Shown: positions 8,766 through 17,369 of the stretch, one piece after another
Position numbering within the stretch: position 1 is the first letter of the stretch
Layout: each line of letters opens with the position of its first letter
Source: VXYL01 sp965199875
GTDB lineage: Bacteria > Pseudomonadota > Gammaproteobacteria > Pseudomonadales > Azotimanducaceae
Direction: 5' to 3'
NCBI GenBank assembly: GCA_965199875.1
Contig: OZ241346.1
Span: 310,001-374,000 of the forward strand
DNA length: 64,000 nucleotides
Made by a program: the position numbers and the translations under genes
Notes under the pieces: generated by a model
Database searches by the model: none
What the model was told of the DNA's origin: nothing
What the model saw: only the letters and a program-made list of their open reading frames with translations

Positions 8766-9908
8766 CTATGCCAGCGCCTGGTCCAAGTCGTCGAGCAAGT
8801 CCGCTTGCGCTTCGATGCCGACCGAGAAGCGAACCAGGCCGTCGCCGATGCCGAGGCTTGCGCGGCGTTCGGGCGGCAGGCTGGCGTGGGTCATGGTGGC
8901 GGGATGTTCGACCAGCGATTCCACGCCGCCCAAGCTCTCCGCCAGCGTGAACAGCGCAAGGCGCTCGATGAACCGCATTGTCTTGGCCAGGCCGCCCTTG
9001 AGCTCCGCCGTGACCATGCCGCCGAAGCCGCTCATCTGCCGGCGCGCCAAGTCGTGCTGCGGATGGTTCTCAAGGCCGGGATAGATCGTCCGCTCCACCT
9101 CGGCATGGGCAGCCAGGAACCGCGCCACCGCCAAGGCGTTGCGCTCGTGGGCCTGCATCCGCAGCGCCAGCGTCTTCAGGCTGCGCAGGCACAGATAGGC
9201 GTCGAAGGCGCTTTGCACGCCGCCGATGGCGTTGGCGAGGAATGCCAGGCGTTCGCCGAGTTCGTCGTTGTTCGTCACCACCGCGCCGCCGATGAGTTCG
9301 CTGTGGCCGTTGACGTACTTGGTGGTCGAATGCACCACCAGGTCTGCGCCGAGCGCCAGCGGGCGCTGGAAGTAGGGGCTCATGAACGTGTTGTCTACCG
9401 CCATCAGGGCGCCGTGCGCGCGGGCGATCCCAGCCACCGCCGCCACGTCGATCAGCTTCAGCAGCGGATTGGTGGGCGTCTCGATCCACACCAGGCGCGT
9501 TTGCGGTCGCAGCGCCTCCGCGAGCGCTTGCGAGTCCGTCATGTCCACGTAGTCGAAGGCGATCCCCTGCTTGGCGAACACGCGGTCGAACAGGCGCACG
9601 CTGCCGGCGTAGAGATCGTCGCTCGCCAGAACATGCTCGCCGGTGTTCAACAGATGCAGGGCCGTGGCCGTGGCCGCGCTGCCGGAAGCGAATGCGAAAC
9701 CGAAGCGGCCGCCTTCCAGATCCGCCAGACAGCGCTCGTAGGCACGGCGCGTGGGATTGGCCGTGCGCGAATAGTCGTAGCCTTGGTGAACGCCGGGGGC
9801 GGATTGCGCGTAGGTGGCGGAGAGATGCACCGGCACGTTGATCGCGCCGGTGGCGGCATCGCGTCCGCCACTGTGGATGGCGCGCGTTGCAAAGCTCCGC
9901 GGGCGCAT
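8766..9908 (-). CDS. PLP-dependent Cys/Met metabolism enzyme (cystathionine gamma-synthase/lyase type)
   Basis: This 380-residue fold-type I PLP enzyme belongs to the trans-sulfuration family. It has YSRTANPTR near the N-terminus, the FASGSAA cofactor loop, ETPTNPLL, VDNTF, and the Schiff-base lysine in HSTTKYVNGH (about residues 198-207). The C-terminal SLGGVESLVEHPATMTHA is diagnostic of the cystathionine gamma-synthase/lyase branch. Synthase, gamma-lyase and beta-lyase activities cannot be separated from these motifs. The next gene upstream on the same strand ends only 6 bp away, so the two may be co-transcribed. Confidence 0.88.
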   Translation of the reverse strand: MRPRSFATRAIHSGGRDAATGAINVPVHLSATYAQSAPGVHQGYDYSRTANPTRRAYERCLADLEGGRFGFAFASGSAATATALHLLNTGEHVLASDDLYAGSVRLFDRVFAKQGIAFDYVDMTDSQALAEALRPQTRLVWIETPTNPLLKLIDVAAVAGIARAHGALMAVDNTFMSPYFQRPLALGADLVVHSTTKYVNGHSELIGGAVVTNNDELGERLAFLANAIGGVQSAFDAYLCLRSLKTLALRMQAHERNALAVARFLAAHAEVERTIYPGLENHPQHDLARRQMSGFGGMVTAELKGGLAKTMRFIERLALFTLAESLGGVESLVEHPATMTHASLPPERRASLGIGDGLVRFSVGIEAQADLLDDLDQALA

Positions 9909-9914
9909 GGGGCC

Positions 9915-11024
9915 CTAGCGCGGATTGCCGTAGATGTCGAAGGCGTCGTAGCGCACCCAGGAAGCATCGTAGTCCGCAGCGCGGTCGAAGGACTGCGGCT
10001 GCGCCCAGTCGGCATCAAGGCTCTCGTCGTAGTCCGCCGGCAGCTCCCCGGAAGTGCGCCGGCTAAGCTCGTCGTGCAGCACGGCGAACACGCGCATCAG
10101 CTCCTTCGGCATCGCCCCGCGGCCGGACGGCGAGATCTGCCTGACGGGAAAGTCCTTGCTGCCGGGCGGCGGCGCGAACGCCATCTTCGCGTAGGCGTTC
10201 TTCTGTTCCTTTTCGGCGTCGGTCAGCGCCGCTTCCACGGTGCGGCCCACTGGAACCACTCGGCCGTAGGGACCTTTTGTGAGGGCGTCGACAGGTTGCC
10301 GTTCCGCCGGTGCCGGGCCGGCGCCGACCGTGATGTGGCCGTGGTCGGCGTGTACCCAGAATCCGCCGTGGCTGCCGTCTGGAAAGGCGTAGGCGGGCGT
10401 TTCGGTGAACTCTTCGGAAAAGGTGTATACGACGTCCTGGATGCCGGGGGCGTACTTTGCCGAACTCCCCCTTTCCGTGAGGATGTGGCGCGCCGAGCTC
10501 ACCCACTCGGGCGTCATGAACACGAACCGCGGCAGCGTGCGCACCGCCATCTCGTCGTGCAGCGCGCCCAGCACGATCCCCAGCACCGCGTGTTGCGGCA
10601 GCGCACCGCGCAATCGCCAGTTGCAGAGCTTCATCAGCCGCTCCCGGGCCGCGGCGACCACTGCGGGATCGCGGCCTCGGTATTGCAGCCTGGCCAGATT
10701 GCTCATGATCGAATGGTCGCCCTCGATTTTGAGATCGCACTCCTCGGCGGCAAGTTCGCCGGTGGCCACGCGCACCGTCGGCCCTTCGAACCGCGCATGC
10801 CACGCGAGCGCGCCGCCGACATGCAAGTGAGCGGGCGGATTGTGCGCCACCTCGCAGAACGCAAACGCGCCCAGATCCTGCAAGCGCGAGGCGTGGTGGG
10901 CGACGGCTGCGGCCAGCGTTGCCGCCGCTTCGGTCACCCACTGCTCGGATGCGAAGCTCAAGTCGCCGATGCCGTCGGCCATGGCCGCCAGCACCACCGA
11001 GTGGTGTCCCTCAGCAATCGACAT
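9915..11024 (-). CDS. Uncharacterised 369-residue protein, possibly two-domain
   Basis: I do not recognise this protein. It has no signal peptide or membrane segment. The first ~130 residues include GDHSIMSNLARLQYRG and an RLMKLCNW helix, loosely reminiscent of sterol-carrier-like small-molecule binding domains; this is weak. The rest has conserved-looking FVFMTPEWV, HADHGHITVGAG and a charged C-terminus. The start at 11024 is supported by GGAG 6-10 nt upstream. It sits just upstream of the PLP enzyme gene on the same strand, with a 6-bp gap. Its role is unknown. Confidence 0.6.
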   Translation of the reverse strand: MSIAEGHHSVVLAAMADGIGDLSFASEQWVTEAAATLAAAVAHHASRLQDLGAFAFCEVAHNPPAHLHVGGALAWHARFEGPTVRVATGELAAEECDLKIEGDHSIMSNLARLQYRGRDPAVVAAARERLMKLCNWRLRGALPQHAVLGIVLGALHDEMAVRTLPRFVFMTPEWVSSARHILTERGSSAKYAPGIQDVVYTFSEEFTETPAYAFPDGSHGGFWVHADHGHITVGAGPAPAERQPVDALTKGPYGRVVPVGRTVEAALTDAEKEQKNAYAKMAFAPPPGSKDFPVRQISPSGRGAMPKELMRVFAVLHDELSRRTSGELPADYDESLDADWAQPQSFDRAADYDASWVRYDAFDIYGNPR

Positions 11025-11379
11025 CGCGTGCTCCTATAGCGGTAGGTGGTGGTCCACCGGCAGCACCAGCCCGCCCGGCTCGGCGGTGCCGGTTAGGGTT
11101 CGTTGGCCAACGTCCTGTGTCGTCAAGCCAAGCATACCGCTATGGACTCGTCGCCACACTCACCCGTCGAACTCGATGCCGCAGCCGGAGCTCGAGTGCT
11201 CCGCCAGATCGGACTGCGAACTCCCCGAACAGCCCCCTGCGCGCCTCCGCCCAATAGCGCCTTCAACGGAGCAGTCCACGGACAGCACTTTTATAGTGCC
11301 TTCGACCTGCCACCAAAAAATCAACCACTTGCGCCAAAATTAGATGCCGAGTTGCGGAAGTCGGGCTAGGCGGCCCAAG
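11025..11379. other. 355-bp intergenic region with possible promoter and short palindrome
   Basis: I see no convincing gene here. It is more AT-rich than its flanks around 11285-11345. The sequence 11285-11299 is a perfect inverted repeat (GCACT, 5-nt loop, AGTGC). Its minus-strand reading contains TATAAA, a possible -10 element for the leftward gene that starts at 11024, with only a weak -35. The palindrome could be an operator. No experimental inference is possible from sequence alone. Confidence 0.3.
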
Positions 11380-11840
11380 TCAGCGCAGCAGCGGCACCAA
11401 GGGCGCACCGCACCTGACGAGCTGCGGGCGTCTGGTCTGCTTGCGAAAGGTCACGGCTGCCTTTTGCAGCGATTTGACCCGCGCTCTCCGGATGCCGCGG
11501 CCGTGGGCGACTACGGGAACGAACCGGAAGCGTTGCACCGTCGGCAGCCAACCGTTGGCCATGTCGGCACCGCCTTGAAGCTGCTCTGCGACTGATCCAG
11601 GGCGGAAAGCGCCGCTCTTCAACTCGATGGGAGCGACCCAAGTCGTGGTGTCTTGCTGCGCCAAAAGAGGTAGTCGCAGCGCTTGCCTATAGCAGCAGGC
11701 AGCGCTCCGCAGTCGAAATCGACAACAACACGGTCGTCAGGCACGCTCTTCATCGTTACTGAACAGCCTTCTTTTCGGCACCGTCGCGCGATGCACTCGG
11801 CTGGAACCTGCCGATGTATGGCTTCGATTGCCTCGCTCAA
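11380..11840 (-). pseudogene. Frameshifted PD-(D/E)XK-like partner of the OLD-like ATPase
   Basis: Two overlapping frames together make one ~153-residue protein. The first part (TTG start at 11840, overlapping the ATPase stop as TTGA) reads SEAIEAIHR ... IGKRCDYLF. The second part continues in the next frame as AQQDTTTWVAPIELKSG. The break is at a TTTT run near 11668-11673; one extra base there restores a single frame. The joined protein has an Asp (CDYLF) followed by IELK, the D...ExK core of a PD-(D/E)XK nuclease fold. The tight coupling to the ATPase suggests a two-gene ATPase/nuclease unit. The frameshift may be a real inactivation or a base error. Confidence 0.65.
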
Positions 11841-13390
11841 CGCTCCTGCTCTTCTTGCAGCCGGTTGAATATCTCGGCGCCATCGTTGTAGAGCGCCATG
11901 CTCACGTCGTCGAAGTCGGTGGCGAACAAGCCAGTTTGCGGGTCTAGCTTTACCTCTTGAACGATGGATCCTCGCGGACGTGCGCTGGGCTTGAAGAGCC
12001 AGGCGCCCACTTGGCTGGGTTCGAGTGCGACCTCGGCACCGCCAATGCCTGATCGTCGCCCTTTCGGGAGTGCAGACAGTCGAACGAGATTGCCGATCTG
12101 CTCCAGCAGCCACTCGCTGTGGGTGGTTAAGACAATGCGCACGCCGCCGCGAACAAGCCGCGCCAGCTCGCGTGCGAACGCAGCCTGCATGGCCGGGTGC
12201 AAGTGCGCTTCTGGTTCCTCGACGATCAAGACTTCGCCTGCCTGCACGACATGGCGCAGATAGAGCACCACCGGCGCAAGCTCCGAGACCATGGACGACG
12301 TGCGCATCAGCGGCAGGTCTTCTTCCCAGCCGCGCGGCCGGTAGAGGAACGACGGATAGTTGGCCTCGGAGGCCTCCGCCCGCACCGAACCCGCGAGCAG
12401 GCTCTCTTCGAGCTGCTTGGCCAGGTCGCTACCGTGTCCACCCGGGGGGCCAGCGCCTATGTTGATGAGCTGATAGAGAAAGTCCGCCAGTACGCCAGTT
12501 AGCGTAGGCATGGTCGGCGCGGGGCGGATGCCGGCCATCGGAGCACTCTGAACGAGGGCGCCGACGACCACTTGGTGGCTGTGCATGACGCCGGTTCGAT
12601 CCGCCGGCAAATAGTGTGCTTGTCGACAAGCGGCGCCAAGAGAGTGATGAATCGCCCGCTCGATGGCGCGCGAAAAGTAGATCGACGCTCTATCCTCCTC
12701 TCGCAGGTCGCCCAGCCCGTCGAAGAATGACCTCTCGGTCTGTACAGACTCCGTAAGAGACTTGGCCAGCAAGTCAAGCGGCAGGTTGCCGGCGAGTTGG
12801 ACCATCGCAGCCAGCTTGAACTCGTAAAGGGCAACTTCGACCGACTGCGGCTGGGTTGCAGGCGGCCCGCTGACGGCCACGGTCGGTTTCTTGGCGCCTC
12901 CCTGCCTTGCCAAGCTGCGGAGATCATGAACGCCAAAGCAGCGTCGCAACTCATGGTCGAGCGCGGCCTCAAGCAGGCGGGGCTGTTCAAGATGCGATTG
13001 AATGTGCTTGAGCAGCTCGTCGGGCAACGGTGGCGGACTGTCGTTGGCCAAAAACGATGCGATCCAATCCGTGAGAGCCTCTCGCACCTTCGAGTCTTCT
13101 CCAGCTTGACGCCATGCCGCGCCGCCAAAGTACGCCCTTCGACGCAGCGGATGGTCCAAGCTGGATTCGATGAAAGCCACTGGCCGGTCCTGCCAGCGCC
13201 CGCCCGTTTCCGAGCACAAGCATCGATGCAAGACGTAGAGCAGCATCGCCAAATAAGACTTGCCGGTGTTGCTCGGGCCGATGAACACCGTCAGCGGACG
13301 CATCTCCACGCTCGCCCGGGCGATGGGGCCGAAGTCCTGCACATCGAGCCGGTAGTCCAGCGCGGGCGCTTTTTTTCGCTTTCCGTTCAC
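11837..13390 (-). CDS. OLD-like / AAA15 ABC-type ATPase
   Basis: This 517-residue protein has an ABC-type ATPase head. Near the N-terminus are FGPIARASVEMRPLTVFIGP and Walker A GPSNTGKSYL (about residues 38-47). A long helical insertion follows. At about 400-430 are Walker B LIVEEPEAHLHP and the switch LTTHSEWLLEQIGNLVRL. The layout matches RecF/OLD-like ATPases found in many phage-defence pairs, but no TOPRIM domain is present in this protein. The downstream gene is coupled through a TTGA overlap and looks like a small nuclease. A defence role is inference from the architecture. Confidence 0.8.
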   Translation of the reverse strand: MNGKRKKAPALDYRLDVQDFGPIARASVEMRPLTVFIGPSNTGKSYLAMLLYVLHRCLCSETGGRWQDRPVAFIESSLDHPLRRRAYFGGAAWRQAGEDSKVREALTDWIASFLANDSPPPLPDELLKHIQSHLEQPRLLEAALDHELRRCFGVHDLRSLARQGGAKKPTVAVSGPPATQPQSVEVALYEFKLAAMVQLAGNLPLDLLAKSLTESVQTERSFFDGLGDLREEDRASIYFSRAIERAIHHSLGAACRQAHYLPADRTGVMHSHQVVVGALVQSAPMAGIRPAPTMPTLTGVLADFLYQLINIGAGPPGGHGSDLAKQLEESLLAGSVRAEASEANYPSFLYRPRGWEEDLPLMRTSSMVSELAPVVLYLRHVVQAGEVLIVEEPEAHLHPAMQAAFARELARLVRGGVRIVLTTHSEWLLEQIGNLVRLSALPKGRRSGIGGAEVALEPSQVGAWLFKPSARPRGSIVQEVKLDPQTGLFATDFDDVSMALYNDGAEIFNRLQEEQER

Positions 13391-13499
13391 GATGCTCTCC
13401 GCCGTACTCGCCGCCTTCTCATGGTTAGACTACCCGCTCCCTTGCCAACCAGGAGTCTTGGCAATGGCGAACAGCTCGTTCGGCATTGCTAGGTTGCGC

Positions 13500-13919
13500 T
13501 TACAACACCACCAATTCCAAGCGCTGTCCGTAGCGTCGGAAGTCCTTGGCGTTGAAGGTCATCAACCGCCGCTCGCCGTGCGCGAGCATCGTCGCCACGA
13601 TGTTGGCGTCGTGAACCTGCTTGCCGCCGATGGACACCTCCCGACACAACGAGGCGAGCATGTCGGCGACAGCCTGCCCGTCTTCCAGAATCTCGAAGGC
13701 GGACGCAAACCGGCTGGCGTCGGTCAGCGCTTCCGACATGGGCAAAGGCAAAGCCCATGCTTGCGGGCGCGTCACCACGGCAAGATACTCGCGGACCACT
13801 TGCCGACTGATCCGCAACGTCCCTTCTTGGCGCTCGCGAGACAACACTTCCAAGGCGATCTGCCGATTGGGCGAGTCGGCGTTGCGGGCGAACACCAGCA
13901 CGTTGGTGTCCACGAACAC
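13500..13919 (-). CDS. PIN-domain ribonuclease, VapC-type toxin
   Basis: This 139-residue PIN domain is probably a Mg-dependent RNase. The acidic residues are in place: D4 in FVDTNVL, E44 in VVREYL, D104 in VHDANI and D126 in NAKDF. It starts at GTG 13919, two bases after the stop of the upstream 135-residue gene, so the two are probably translationally coupled. A longer open frame continues upstream but has no homology-like content. The paired gene is not a classical VapB, so the toxin-antitoxin reading rests on the arrangement. Confidence 0.82.
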   Translation of the reverse strand: MFVDTNVLVFARNADSPNRQIALEVLSRERQEGTLRISRQVVREYLAVVTRPQAWALPLPMSEALTDASRFASAFEILEDGQAVADMLASLCREVSIGGKQVHDANIVATMLAHGERRLMTFNAKDFRRYGQRLELVVL

Positions 13920-13921
13920 GG

Positions 13922-14329
13922 CTATCGGCCTTCGTCGCCATAGATTTGCTCTCGGCTGGCCGTGAACTTGCCAGAACGCGAGCCGAAGCCGTGGGGCGGG
14001 AACAGTTCCTCGATGGAAAGCGCCGGCTGGCCAGTCGCGGACGCACTCCTCAGGCGCTGGAAGACCAGGGCTTCGGTTTGCAGGTCCACGGCGCTTGTCC
14101 TCCAACCCGCCGCCTGCCAAGCAAGGGCATGGCTGTGACCGCCGTTGACCTGGTTCGCCCACCAAGGTCGGTGGATGCGGGCCGAGTCCGGCAGCGTGAA
14201 TCCGAGTACGGACTCGATGTCCGCAAAAGTGACCGACCACTGAAGTGCGTCCAGCGCACACAGGTAGTGATACAGCGGCGCGTACTTGCCACGCGCCGCC
14301 ACCTGCTTTGCAAGACGTTCCGAAGGCAT
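13922..14329 (-). CDS. DUF7662-like protein, candidate partner of the PIN toxin
   Basis: This 135-residue protein carries the pattern KYAPLYHYL ... IESVLGFTLPDSAR ... PWWAN ... AWQAAGWRTSAVDL...VFQR. I associate that pattern from memory with a conserved domain of unknown function (DUF7662), often found in isolation in bacteria. Its C-terminal ~40 residues are low-conservation. It is directly upstream of the PIN gene with a 2-nt gap, in the position an antitoxin would take. It has no ribbon-helix-helix or AbrB signature, so antitoxin function is a guess. Confidence 0.65.
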   Translation of the reverse strand: MPSERLAKQVAARGKYAPLYHYLCALDALQWSVTFADIESVLGFTLPDSARIHRPWWANQVNGGHSHALAWQAAGWRTSAVDLQTEALVFQRLRSASATGQPALSIEELFPPHGFGSRSGKFTASREQIYGDEGR

Positions 14330-14439
14330 TGGAGTACCTGATTAAGTTAAGACCTTAGTTCTTACCTTGCCACACGAGCGGCCTACAAGCAAACGCACGA
14401 AGCCATCCAGATCGACGGCATCGCATGGTCGCCTTCCAC

Positions 14440-15516
14440 CTACTCCGGCTTCGGCGGGCGGACGACCTGCCCGCGGTCCCTCAGCAGGTGGTCCATCAGC
14501 ACCAGGGCGACCATGGCCTCGGCGATGGGGACAGCGCGGATGCCGACGCAGGGGTCGTGGCGGCCCGTGGTGACCACTTCTACCTCGTCGCCGGCCAGGT
14601 CGATGCCGCGCCCCGGCTTGGTGATGCTGGAGGTCGGCTTCAAGGCGATGCTGGCGACGATGTCCTGGCCGGAGGAAATGCCGCCCAGGATGCCGCCGGC
14701 GTTGTTGCTCAAGAAGCCGCTCCGGTCGCGTTCGTCGCGGTGCTCGCTGCCGCGCTGGCGAGTGGCGGCGAAGCCGGCGCCGAACTCCACGCCCTTGACG
14801 GCGTTGATGCCCATCAGCGCGGCGGCCAGCTCGGCGTCCAGCTTGCCGAACACCGGTTCGCCCAGACCCACCGGCACGTTGCTGGCCACCACGGTGACCT
14901 TGGCGCCGATGGAGTCGCCATCCCGACGCAGTTGGTCGATGGTCGCGGCGATCTCGTCCACCGCGTCCGGGTCCGGGCAGAAGAAGGGATTGTCGTCCAC
15001 GACGTCCCAGTCCAGCGGCTCGATCTCGCGCTCGCCGATCTGCGCCAGGCAGCCGCGTATCGTCGTGTCCGTCTGCTCCACCAGGTACTTGCGCGCAATG
15101 GCGCCAGCGGCCACGCGCATCGCGGTTTCGCGTGCCGAAGCGCGGCCGCCGCCGCGGTAGTCGCGGATGCCGTACTTGGCGTGGTAGGTGAAGTCCGCGT
15201 GGGCGGGGCGGAACTGGTCCTTGATCCGGCCGTAGTCCCGGGAGCGCTGATCGACGTTGTCGATGGCGAGGCCGATGGCCGTGCCGGTAGTGACGCCTTC
15301 GAAGACGCCGGAGAGAATGCGAACCTGGTCCGGTTCGCGCCGCTGGGTGGTGTATTTGGACTGACCGGGGCGGCGGCGGTCCAGGTCGTACTGCAAGTCC
15401 GCCTCGGCAAGCGCCATGCCCGGCGGACACCCGTCCACCACGGCACCCAGGGCCGCGCCGTGGCTCTCGCCGAACGTGGTTACGGTGAATGCCTGTCCGA
15501 ACGTGTTGCCCGCCAT
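14440..15516 (-). CDS. aroC: Chorismate synthase
   Basis: This 358-residue AroC converts 5-enolpyruvylshikimate-3-phosphate to chorismate with reduced FMN. Family motifs are GESHGAALGAVVDGCPPG at residues 15-32, RRRPGQSKYTTQR (48-60), the GGGRASARETA segment, and QDIVASIALKPTSSI near the C-terminus. The length matches the family. The gene lies between the toxin-like pair and prmB, an order (prmB then aroC) seen in other gammaproteobacteria. Confidence 0.97.
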   Translation of the reverse strand: MAGNTFGQAFTVTTFGESHGAALGAVVDGCPPGMALAEADLQYDLDRRRPGQSKYTTQRREPDQVRILSGVFEGVTTGTAIGLAIDNVDQRSRDYGRIKDQFRPAHADFTYHAKYGIRDYRGGGRASARETAMRVAAGAIARKYLVEQTDTTIRGCLAQIGEREIEPLDWDVVDDNPFFCPDPDAVDEIAATIDQLRRDGDSIGAKVTVVASNVPVGLGEPVFGKLDAELAAALMGINAVKGVEFGAGFAATRQRGSEHRDERDRSGFLSNNAGGILGGISSGQDIVASIALKPTSSITKPGRGIDLAGDEVEVVTTGRHDPCVGIRAVPIAEAMVALVLMDHLLRDRGQVVRPPKPE

Positions 15517-15538
15517 GGCAGCTAGATTACCAGCAAGG

Positions 15539-16309
15539 TCACGCCACGGCGCGAGCGGCCGCCAGTCGTAGCGTCAACTCCGCAGCGACGACGAAGACCC
15601 CGAAGCCGCCGTCGGCTTGTGGCTCGGCGTGTTCGAGATCGAGCCACACCGGCACGAGGCCGGCAAACGCGGTCTCGAAGGCGCGACGGCCGTTGCCCAC
15701 CTCGCCCACCAGCACGCCGCCAGGCGTCAGATGGGCGTCCAGATCGGCAACGATCCGACGCCACACGGCCAGGCCGTCCGCACCTCCGTCGAGGCCCAGC
15801 CGGGGCTCGTGCTGGAACTCCGCGGGCGCCGCATCGAGTTCGGCAGTTGGCACGTAGGGCGGGTTGCAGAGGATCAAGTCGTAGCGGCGGTCGGCCAAGT
15901 CGGCGAACAGGTCCGATTCGACGACGGAGACCCGCGCCGAAAGCCCGGCGTCGCCGACGTTGCCCCGAGCGGTTGCGAGCGCCAGCGGATCGACATCGAC
16001 CAGATCGACGCCGGCGGCGGGGAAGACTCGCGCCGCGGCGATTCCCAAGGCACCGCAGCCGCAGCACAGGTCCAGCACCCGCTTGGGCTGCGACGCGAGC
16101 CACGGCCGCACATGGTTCGCCAGCACCTCGGCAATGGGCGAACGCGGCACCATGACGCCGGGGCCGACCGCGAAGCGAGTGCCGAAGAACCACGCTTGGC
16201 CGGTGAGGTAAGGCACCGGCAGACGCTCGCCGATGCGCCGTTGCAGCAGACCTTCGAGCCGTCTGCGAGCCGCAGCGGTGAGCCCGCCTCCGCGCAGGCC
16301 GTCCAGCAC
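15539..16309 (-). CDS. prmB: Release-factor glutamine N5-methyltransferase, PrmB type
   Basis: This SAM-dependent enzyme would methylate the GGQ glutamine of ribosomal protein uL3 (PrmB branch). Motif I is VLDLCCGCGALGIA, and the substrate-binding NPPY is in ILCNPPYVP. The coordinates start at GTG 16309, the first standard start codon in frame, giving 256 residues. The same frame continues upstream without a stop and encodes family-like sequence (LAFGHGTDNAGDEARRLVLDGL, shown here as overlapping pieces). The true protein therefore probably begins some 30-45 codons earlier, where no ATG, GTG or TTG is present. A non-standard start such as CTG or ATC, or a sequence error, is likely. It follows the DUF4892 gene. 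Confidence 0.88.
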   Translation of the reverse strand: MLDGLRGGGLTAAARRRLEGLLQRRIGERLPVPYLTGQAWFFGTRFAVGPGVMVPRSPIAEVLANHVRPWLASQPKRVLDLCCGCGALGIAAARVFPAAGVDLVDVDPLALATARGNVGDAGLSARVSVVESDLFADLADRRYDLILCNPPYVPTAELDAAPAEFQHEPRLGLDGGADGLAVWRRIVADLDAHLTPGGVLVGEVGNGRRAFETAFAGLVPVWLDLEHAEPQADGGFGVFVVAAELTLRLAAARAVA

Positions 16310-16433
16310 CAGGCGACGCGCCTCGTCGCCGGCGTTGTCGGTGCCGTGCCCGAAGGCCAGGTTGGCGCACGCCAGCTGCTTGGCGAAGGCATCGACCAGC
16401 GCGTCGACTTCCTCCGTCGACGCGGGCGACGCG

Positions 16434-17369
16434 CTATTGATCGGAAAGCACCAGTTCGATGCGGCGCGACGGCGCGTCCGTGCGGGGCAGCAGCGGCCCG
16501 GCGCCGAAGCTCCGGGCGTCGAACCCCAACGCTCTCAGCTGGGCGGCAGCCTGCTCCGCGCAGGACTTGGAGCGCTGCAAGGCTGTGTCGTACGCGCCGT
16601 CGAAGTGGCAGACCACGTGCAGGGCGCGCTCGGCGAAGGGCTTGAGTTCAACGGCAAACGCATCCAAGGCCCGTGCTGCGATGGCGCCGCTGTCGTCGGG
16701 CGCAAGGTTTGGCAATACCGCGAAGCCTTGACGAGCCAGCGCGGCGCCAACGCCTTCCGTGGACGGCCCGGCGGCCAGCACGTCGCTCTGCGCCAGGTCC
16801 ACGTGCGCGTAGACGCGACGATTGCCGCGCTGTATGACGTACACCGAGATGAAGTGCCTGCCGGCCTTCGCCGCCAAGTAGGCTTGCGCCGAGTCCGGCG
16901 CCACCAGCTCCTTGACGCCGAACACGTCGTTCGCCCAGACGGTGCTGCGTCCGCAGGCGCGGCCGCGGCAGCTGAAGGACAATTCGGCGCCCATTTCGTC
17001 GAGCACGCCGCGGTAGTGCTCGAGGACGTCTTCGTACTGCACGCCGTCGGGCGCTCGGTAGGTGACGCGAACCACTTCCGCCGCCACCCGCTCGCTGCGA
17101 TCGGCGCGCCAGGCGCGGCTGCTTCTATCCACCCGGCCGGTCACGAACGAATAGCCGCGCAGACGGACGCTGGGCGAGTAGGCGACGATCCACGCGTCCG
17201 GGAAGCGCTGCATGCCCGGAGGGTCCGCGGAACCTTCGACGTCGGAAGCTGCCGCCAACGTCGAGGCAGCAGGCGCTGCCAGAGCGAGCGCAACGGCCAG
17301 CGCCGGCGCGAACGAGCGTCGCTGCGCTGCCACGCCGCCGAGGCCGTGGCGTGGGAAATCTAGCGACAT
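16434..17369 (-). CDS. DUF4892-type exported protein with OmpA-like C-terminus
   Basis: This 311-residue protein has an Ala-rich export signal (hydrophobic stretch about residues 20-40). It carries the pattern GRACGRSTVWANDVFG (about residues 134-149), which I associate with DUF4892 proteins of Pseudomonas and relatives. The C-terminal ~80 residues (HVVCHFDGAYDTALQRSKSCAEQ...RIELVLSDQ) resemble an OmpA/peptidoglycan-binding-like fold. The predicted location is the periplasm or outer membrane. Its ATG overlaps the end of gpsA by 10 bp. Confidence 0.8.
   Translation of the reverse strand: MSLDFPRHGLGGVAAQRRSFAPALAVALALAAPAASTLAAASDVEGSADPPGMQRFPDAWIVAYSPSVRLRGYSFVTGRVDRSSRAWRADRSERVAAEVVRVTYRAPDGVQYEDVLEHYRGVLDEMGAELSFSCRGRACGRSTVWANDVFGVKELVAPDSAQAYLAAKAGRHFISVYVIQRGNRRVYAHVDLAQSDVLAAGPSTEGVGAALARQGFAVLPNLAPDDSGAIAARALDAFAVELKPFAERALHVVCHFDGAYDTALQRSKSCAEQAAAQLRALGFDARSFGAGPLLPRTDAPSRRIELVLSDQ

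Noticed and set aside
11103..11369. Small plus-strand open frame of 88 codons
   Set aside because: No recognisable motif or ribosome binding site; it lies in a region that more likely holds regulatory sequence.
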